Assembly: GCA_026712715.1 (NCBI GenBank)
Contig: JAPOPW010000076.1
Span: 1-54,349, forward strand
From: Immundisolibacterales bacterium
GTDB taxonomy: Bacteria > Pseudomonadota > Gammaproteobacteria > HK1
Length of the DNA: 54,349 nt
Reading direction: 5' to 3'
Every line of letters begins with the position of its first letter. Position 1 is the first letter of the stretch. The translations under genes and the position numbers were made by a program. Positions 49,602 to 54,349 of this stretch are shown in pieces. Below the pieces are notes generated by a model. It saw nothing but the letters and a program-made list of their open reading frames with translations, ran no database searches and was not told the origin of the DNA.

Positions 49602-50369
49602 GGACAACGCCTTGATGAGCACGACCTCGCGCTTCTCGCCTATTGCAGCGGCCAAAGCGCCAACACGAGGATCTTTCTTCGCGGAGCCACGAAGAATTAC
49701 TCCACAACCTACCCTTCGCTCTTTCGCGAAATCCCAGACGATGATCCGCGATGCGATCATCGCAGGCGCTGGCATGCATACAAGCATGTGCTCTCTGGCC
49801 TCCGCAGGCTCAACGGCGGCCGGTGGCGCCGAAAGGATCTTGGCGCCGTTCTCCAGCACTACGGCGTCAGGACGCCCTGGCTCGATGTGGTTCGCAACCT
49901 ATACACGGCAATCTGGTTCGCCACTCATGACTTGAGTGGCGACGGGCTGCATGGCATCGCCAAACCCTCGAGAACCGATCATTGCTGGATCTCATTCTAT
50001 CGGCGACAAGCCGCGACCGCCGAGGAGAGATTGAGGGTGAAGGATCTCTCCGCCCATCACTCCTCCATGCACCTCAGGCCCCATGCGCAGCATGGCCTGT
50101 CACTGGCGATGCAGCCGGACCATGCCGAGCTGCCGCGCCCCTTCCAGGACTTCAACAGATTCAGAATCGCGCACGTTCGCATCCCGAACGCCAGCGATTG
50201 GCAGCTGTCCGGCCACATGTTCTCTTCCACGTTCCTCTTCCCCTCAGTTCAGCTTGATGATTCGCTGCGTCGTCTAAGCACTGCGGCGGCCCAGGACCTC
50301 CTGAACGATGCTTGCGAAAGATTCAATCTGCAGCCGGGAGCCCTCGGACAGATTTCCCGCTACCGATAA
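49602..50369 (+). pseudogene. FRG-domain protein lacking its start
   Basis: An open frame of about 255 codons carries an FRG domain: TRIFLRGATKNYSTTYPSLF near the N-terminus, then LQHYGVRTPWLDVVRNLYTA and IWFATHDLSG, followed by a less conserved C-terminal part ending LQPGALGQISRYR. The frame opens right after a TGA at 49599-49601 and no start codon lies before the conserved RGA motif; the first GTG (49788) is inside the domain. The gene is probably 5'-truncated. FRG-domain proteins are of unknown activity and often sit in defence islands. Confidence 0.6.
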
Positions 50370-50846
50370 GCCCGCGCATTTCTCCGGGCGGCCGCGCGCG
50401 TCCAGGGCGGGCTGGCCTTCCCACCGCACCGCCCTTCGCTTCTACTCCGCGGTCGACCGTGAACGAGCAGCGCTCTCGACATCCGCGCCGCCGACGCGAC
50501 GGCCCGCCCGGGCGTCGGGATGGTAGCGCCACGCATCGCTTCGCCAGAAGGTGCTAGCGCTCGGGCGCTGCCGGCCGCAACCCGTCCCTGAGCGCGACCG
50601 CTTCGTGAACTCCACGCCCGGACCCGCCCATGATCTCCAGTGGGATGCGATCAGAGCGCAGGCGGGGTCGGCCTGAGCACTCCGCAACAGACCTCTCGCT
50701 CGCAGGACAGCGAGAATCAACCAGTGCACGGCCAGCAGAACGGGAAGGTCGGCGGATGGGATTGTTGTTGCTGACGCGGCGGCGAAGTTGGCTCAGCTCG
50801 ACGCCGCGCCGCGCGTAAGGGAGATGTAGGGGCTCGCGGTTCCTTG
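50370..50846. other. Gene-free stretch before the DUF3800 unit
   Basis: No protein family, RNA or repeat is recognised on either strand. Short open frames here have shadow-like Arg/Ser/Pro composition. It separates the broken FRG gene from the promoter of the DUF3800 unit. Confidence 0.45.
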
Positions 50847-50875
50847 TTGACACCCGCCCCACCGCGCACTAGATT
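50847..50875 (+). promoter_or_regulatory. Near-consensus promoter of the DUF3800-nuclease unit
   Basis: TTGACA (perfect, 50847-50852), an ideal 17-bp spacer and TAGATT (50870-50875). It is the best vegetative promoter seen in the window and gives a leader of about 100 nt to the GTG at 50981. Confidence 0.65.
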
Positions 50876-50912
50876 TCTCGACGCGTCTGCGGAGAGTCGC
50901 CAAGCGATTCGT

Positions 50913-50936
50913 CCTTCGGAGCCCAAGGCTCCAAGG
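50913..50936 (+). promoter_or_regulatory. Strong hairpin in the leader of the DUF3800-nuclease unit
   Basis: CCTT-c-GGAGCC, loop CAA, GGCTCC-AAGG: a 10-bp stem with one bulged C and a three-base loop. TTTTT follows 9 nt later (50946-50950). It lies between promoter and start codon, so it could be an attenuator or a protein-binding site. Confidence 0.5.
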
Positions 50937-50980
50937 CCCAGGCGCTTTTTGCTTTCCGTTCCAGTTCGCCCGGGACCGCC

Positions 50981-51880
50981 GTGTATCTATGCTACCTCGA
51001 CGAGTCCGGCACAACCGGCGCCAGCACGGGCGACACCAGCCACTTCGTCCTCGCCGGCCTGTCGATCCCGATCTGGCATTGGCGGGACGCCGACCGCGGA
51101 GTGTCGCGGGTGCTGAGGGCGTACGGGTTGGCCGACGCCGAGCTCCACACAGCGTGGATGCTGAGGAAGTACCTTGAGCAGTCGAGAATCCCCGGTTTCG
51201 AGCAGCTCGCCGCAGCTGATCGACGCAGAGAGATCCAACGCTACAGGAACAACGAGCTGTCGCGCCTTGCGGGGCCGGCCAACGATATTCGTCGCAGACG
51301 CGCCCGCAAGCTCCACCGCAACACCGAACCCTATGTACACCTCACCTGGGAGGAGCGTCGGCAGGCTGTGCTCGATGTCGCCGAGGTAGTGTCGACCTGG
51401 GGATTCGCCCGCCTGTTCGCCGAATGCGTGGACAAGTCCCACTTCGATCCGGCGCGATCTCCGCGCTCCGTCAGCGAGCAGGCGTTCGAGCAGATCGTCT
51501 CCCGGTTCGAGCGGTACCTCCGGAACGTTGGCGGCCCTGGCGCCCACCGCAACCATGGGCTGCTGGTGCACGACAACAACGAAACGGTCGCTCGGAGGCA
51601 CACCCGCATGATGCGGTCCTTCCACGCGACCGGCACACTCTGGACGAGCGTCGACTGCATCATCGAAACACCCATGTTCGTCGACAGCAAGCTGACCCGC
51701 ATGGTCCAGATCGCGGACCTCTGCGCCTACGCCCTGCGCCGCTACCTGGAGAACGGCGAGACGGGCCTGTTCCGGCCGATCTTCGCGCGCGCTGACCGGG
51801 TCGGCGACACCGCCGTGGGCGTCCGCCATTTCAGCCCGCCGGCGTGCGACTGCGAAATCTGTCGCGCGCACCAGCCCTGA
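50981..51880 (+). CDS. DUF3800 domain protein, putative RNase-H-like nuclease
   Basis: 299 residues, start GTG. The N-terminus YLCYLDESGTTG (Asp7, Glu8) with the strand SHFVLAGLSIP, and the C-terminal helix DSKLTRMVQIADLCAYALRR, are the two signature regions of DUF3800, predicted to have an RNase-H-like fold with acidic catalytic residues. A long basic helical insert (about 85-125, RRRARKLHRN) lies between them, and CDCEIC near the end could bind metal. DUF3800 proteins are frequent in defence and mobile loci, but their activity is not established. The gene is intact, has its own good promoter and is followed after 36 bp by the nuclease-like gene. Confidence 0.75.
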   Translation: MYLCYLDESGTTGASTGDTSHFVLAGLSIPIWHWRDADRGVSRVLRAYGLADAELHTAWMLRKYLEQSRIPGFEQLAAADRRREIQRYRNNELSRLAGPANDIRRRRARKLHRNTEPYVHLTWEERRQAVLDVAEVVSTWGFARLFAECVDKSHFDPARSPRSVSEQAFEQIVSRFERYLRNVGGPGAHRNHGLLVHDNNETVARRHTRMMRSFHATGTLWTSVDCIIETPMFVDSKLTRMVQIADLCAYALRRYLENGETGLFRPIFARADRVGDTAVGVRHFSPPACDCEICRAHQP

Positions 51881-51916
51881 GCCCGGCCTTCCGCGGTCCC
51901 TGCGGCGATTCCGTCC

Positions 51917-53290
51917 ATGCCTCGCGAGATCCCACCGTTCGGTGGCACCGACGACGCGGACATCGAAAACGCGCTCCAGTGGTTTCTCGGATTCCTGAAC
52001 GCCGACGACTGGAAGACCCGTGTTGCAGCGATCGAACGGAACATCGAGTCGGGCATGCAGCCAAGGACGCGGGACTTCGATACCGGAGACTACGTTTCCG
52101 CGTACGGCGGACGCGACCGCATGGCGTGGTACCTCTACCTGGTGCACACTGCGCTGCATGATCCGCTGAAGTACGAGCCCAACCAGGGCGCGAGAATCCT
52201 TCCGATCTTCAAGAGGCTCGGCGCCGACCTCGGTCTGCTGAAGCGCATCGGCGGCGTCGAAGAACGGGTGCAACGGCTGCTCGGCGGCGAGCGCGCCCAG
52301 CCCGACGGCGGGCTCTTCGAGCTCCTCGTCGCGCTGCTGTGGAAACGCAACGGCTACCCGACCGTGGAGTTCATCCCCGAACGTCCACCGGGAAAGTCGC
52401 CGGACATTCTGGCCCGCTCCGGCCGGGAGGAATGGTTCGTCGAATGCAAGCGATTGCGAAAAAGCTCCGAATACAGCGAGCGGGAACGCGAGAAGTGGCT
52501 CGCCATGTGGTCGAGGTTCGCCCAGCACCTCACTCGCCACAACATCTCGCTGGTCTTCGAAATGACCTTCCATGTGGAACTGGCGTCGCTGCCCGACGAC
52601 TACCTCGTAGCGCAGTTGGCCGGAAAGCTGCCGTTTCTCTCCTTCCCCTGCCACATCGCCTCCAACGAGACGTGGGACGTGACCGCGAGGCCGGTCGACT
52701 ACCACCGGGCTCGCGCTCACCTGCGGCGGTACCGTGTCCGGGTTCCGTCCGACCAGATACAGGAACTGCTGGCCGGCTACCGCGATCCCCGTCGAGGATT
52801 CACCTCCGCCACGGCGGGCGACGTCGTCCGGATTGGCGGCGCCTCGGGCAACAACCGCTTTCTGGACAGCCTTTCCTTCGCGGCCTGCTCGTTCTGGAGT
52901 TGCGACGCCCCTCGGGCCGTCCTGCACAAGGCCCGCGACGTACGGCGCCACCTTGCCCGGGCGGTCGACCAGCTTCCGTCCACCGGGAAGTGTGCCGTCC
53001 ACCTGGGCCTCGAGACGCTGGACGGCCCTCTCGTCGAGCAAGTGAGATTCGACCGTACCAAACACTCCATCGACAACTTCCACACCTTGGGCAAGGATCT
53101 TCGGTGGGTCTACTGCCACCTGTTCGAGTCCTATGCCCCTCCGGACCAGTGCTGGGTGATGGACGAAACGGTCACTCACTTCGGCAAGAGTCTGACAGGG
53201 CGCGATGAGCCGCTCGCGTTCAGACCCGTCATCGTTTCCGACGACGAGACGGCGGCGGACGGCGTTCATTGGGACCGCGACCCGCCGTGA
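51917..53290 (+). CDS. Protein with PD-(D/E)XK nuclease motif, partner of the DUF3800 protein
   Basis: 457 residues. Residues about 130-180 show a restriction-endonuclease-like core: a helix with Glu135 (GGLFELLVALLWKRNGY), Asp163 in GKSPDILARSG and Glu176-x-Lys178 in EEWFVECKRLR, i.e. E-x(n)-PD-x(n)-ExK. The N-terminal 125 residues (DYVSAYGGRDRMAWYLYLVH and around) and the C-terminal 270 residues match no family I recognise; the latter may be a recognition or sensor part. No membrane helix. ATG at 51917. The short gap to the DUF3800 gene and shared orientation indicate one operon. Its role as a defence effector is inference. Confidence 0.65.
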   Translation: MPREIPPFGGTDDADIENALQWFLGFLNADDWKTRVAAIERNIESGMQPRTRDFDTGDYVSAYGGRDRMAWYLYLVHTALHDPLKYEPNQGARILPIFKRLGADLGLLKRIGGVEERVQRLLGGERAQPDGGLFELLVALLWKRNGYPTVEFIPERPPGKSPDILARSGREEWFVECKRLRKSSEYSEREREKWLAMWSRFAQHLTRHNISLVFEMTFHVELASLPDDYLVAQLAGKLPFLSFPCHIASNETWDVTARPVDYHRARAHLRRYRVRVPSDQIQELLAGYRDPRRGFTSATAGDVVRIGGASGNNRFLDSLSFAACSFWSCDAPRAVLHKARDVRRHLARAVDQLPSTGKCAVHLGLETLDGPLVEQVRFDRTKHSIDNFHTLGKDLRWVYCHLFESYAPPDQCWVMDETVTHFGKSLTGRDEPLAFRPVIVSDDETAADGVHWDRDPP

Positions 53291-53728
53291 CGGACAAGTT
53301 GGCGGCGCCGACATCAGTCCGCCGCTCCCGCAAGGGTGAACCTACACCACACGCGGCAACCGCCGTCATCACGGCGACGGACCTGTGGCGCTACTGGTTT
53401 CGACCTCGACCCTTCCTGTTGCCGCTCGGCAACCATGAGCTGCCTTGAGCTCGGAGAGCAGATCGTTCGCATCGCGTCGTCGGTCCCACTCTTCTCGGGA
53501 GGAGGGGCGATCCCTTCGGGCCGGGCTCTCGTGCTTCGCACCGAGCCCCGGCGGAGCCGGGTCTCGGCCCTTGCGGGCTTCGATCCCTATCGCGGGCGCC
53601 CCGCCGGCGTCGCGCCGGTTCGTAGAGCGCTTGGCGGCGCGGTCGCCGCGGGGCCGCTTGGGCGAGGTGGGTAACGGCCCGCAGGCAGCGCGGGGCCGCG
53701 GTGCGAAGGCGCGCCCGGCAGGGACCGG
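53291..53728. other. Unassigned stretch between nuclease gene and relaxase
   Basis: A minus-strand frame stays open from within the relaxase tail region down to a TGA at 53369 and reads as basic, Pro/Arg-rich sequence (for example SREEWDRRRDANDLLSELKA). It has no recognised domain and no convincing start. It may be the flank of an integrative element. Nothing else is seen. Confidence 0.35.
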
Positions 53729-54349
53729 TCACCGGCTCTTGCCGACCAGCCTGGCGTTCGCGCGGGGCGGCGGCTGGTCGTCCCAGACGAGCTCGCCCGG
53801 GAACACCATACCCTTGACGCGGCTGCCGTCGGCGAGCGCGGCGCGGAAGAGGTTGGTCGCGCCCGAGGGAGCCGCTCGCTGCCGGTGGCGCCGGAGCCGG
53901 ACCACGCGGTGGCGGACCGTGACCGGGGCGAGGTCGCGCCCGGCCGCGAACGCCTCGAAGCACGCCGGGGCCACCACGTACGCCTCGCCCTCGATGTTGT
54001 GCAGCCAGGCGCCGGGGGCGTTGACCGGCACGGAGCCGTCGCGCAAGCCCGTCCGCACCCAGTTGATCCACTCCCAGCCCGCGCCCTCGCCGCCGATCGC
54101 GGGCGGCGGTGTGCGCTCGGGGGCGGGGTCGGTGGTCGCGGGCTGTGGTTGCGTGGCGTCCGCGCGGTCCGCCGCTGCCTCTTCCGCCGGCGGCGCAGCG
54201 GGAGCGGACACGGGCGGCCCGCGGGCGAGCGCCAAGCCGATCCGGCGCTCCGCCTCCTCGGCGATCGCGCGAAGCTCGCTCGGGCCGTCGGCGAAGTAGG
54301 CGGCGAGGGCGCGGAGCGCGGCCGGCTCCTGGCCGAGCCAGCCGAGGCC
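53729..54349 (-). CDS. TraI_2/MobH-type conjugative relaxase, C-terminal part (runs off the window)
   Basis: About 206 residues, open at the right edge: the frame at the edge already reads GLGWLGQEPAALRALAAYFA, so the gene begins outside. After a Pro/Ala/Glu linker comes WEWINWVRTGLRDGSVPVNA, PGAWLHNIEGEAYVVAPACF and EAFAAGRDLAP, the TraI_2 C-terminal domain (DUF1528) of relaxases of integrative conjugative elements. The nicking/HD part would lie off the window. It ends LVGKSR. With the DUF2285 relic at the far left, it shows that conjugative-element genes flank the core block. Confidence 0.7.
   Translation of the reverse strand, partial: GLGWLGQEPAALRALAAYFADGPSELRAIAEEAERRIGLALARGPPVSAPAAPPAEEAAADRADATQPQPATTDPAPERTPPPAIGGEGAGWEWINWVRTGLRDGSVPVNAPGAWLHNIEGEAYVVAPACFEAFAAGRDLAPVTVRHRVVRLRRHRQRAAPSGATNLFRAALADGSRVKGMVFPGELVWDDQPPPRANARLVGKSR

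Overview
The window looks like a chromosomal segment of a GC-rich gammaproteobacterium. The evidence is the gene order of its central block, an E. coli-like tmRNA tag, RNA polymerase-type promoters and proteins of gammaproteobacterial type throughout. An hrcA-grpE-dnaK-dnaJ cluster carrying sigma-32-like promoters points away from the enterics. The species cannot be named from the sequence alone.

Layout. Positions 1-19400 are an accessory, heavily decayed region. Few intact genes survive there: a fused sensor kinase/response regulator (1744-4083), a small CxxC protein (6558-6881), an Fe(II)/2-oxoglutarate oxygenase, ridA, a PPP-family phosphatase, ilvD (11646-13328) and an ABC-F ATPase (15130-16722). 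Between them lie at least a dozen gene fragments: LysR, DUF2285, AGCS symporter, sensor kinase, membrane protein, Abi-like, PhyH, cold-shock, GNAT, PLP dehydratase, DksA/TraR zinc finger, metallo-beta-lactamase fold, HU and P450. There are also two different IS21-family relics.

Positions 19500-48570 are a compact, intact core block. In order it holds ssrA/smpB, ratA, bamE, recN, hrcA-grpE-dnaK-dnaJ-dapB-greA, rlmE-ftsH-glmM-tpiA-secG, a succinate-semialdehyde-type aldehyde dehydrogenase, xseA divergent from guaB-guaA-tadA, recA-recX-alaS-lysC, and tRNA-Ser(GCU). The order matches conserved gammaproteobacterial neighbourhoods, but several usual members are absent at their expected places (fur, rnfH, nadK, carAB, folP, csrA). 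This suggests local streamlining or relocation. The block covers trans-translation and ribosome rescue, protein folding and turnover, DNA repair, cell-wall precursor and lysine/aspartate synthesis, GMP synthesis and tRNA modification.

From the 3' end of tRNA-Ser (48570) to the right edge the sequence is accessory again and looks like a tRNA-borne island. It holds a helical protein of unknown function, a broken FRG-domain gene, and a two-gene unit (50981-53290). That unit pairs a DUF3800 protein with a large protein carrying a PD-(D/E)XK nuclease motif, behind a near-consensus promoter and a strong leader hairpin. The right edge carries the C-terminal part of a TraI_2/MobH-type conjugative relaxase, which continues off the window. 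The DUF3800/nuclease pair is the best candidate here for an undescribed (possibly defence) system.
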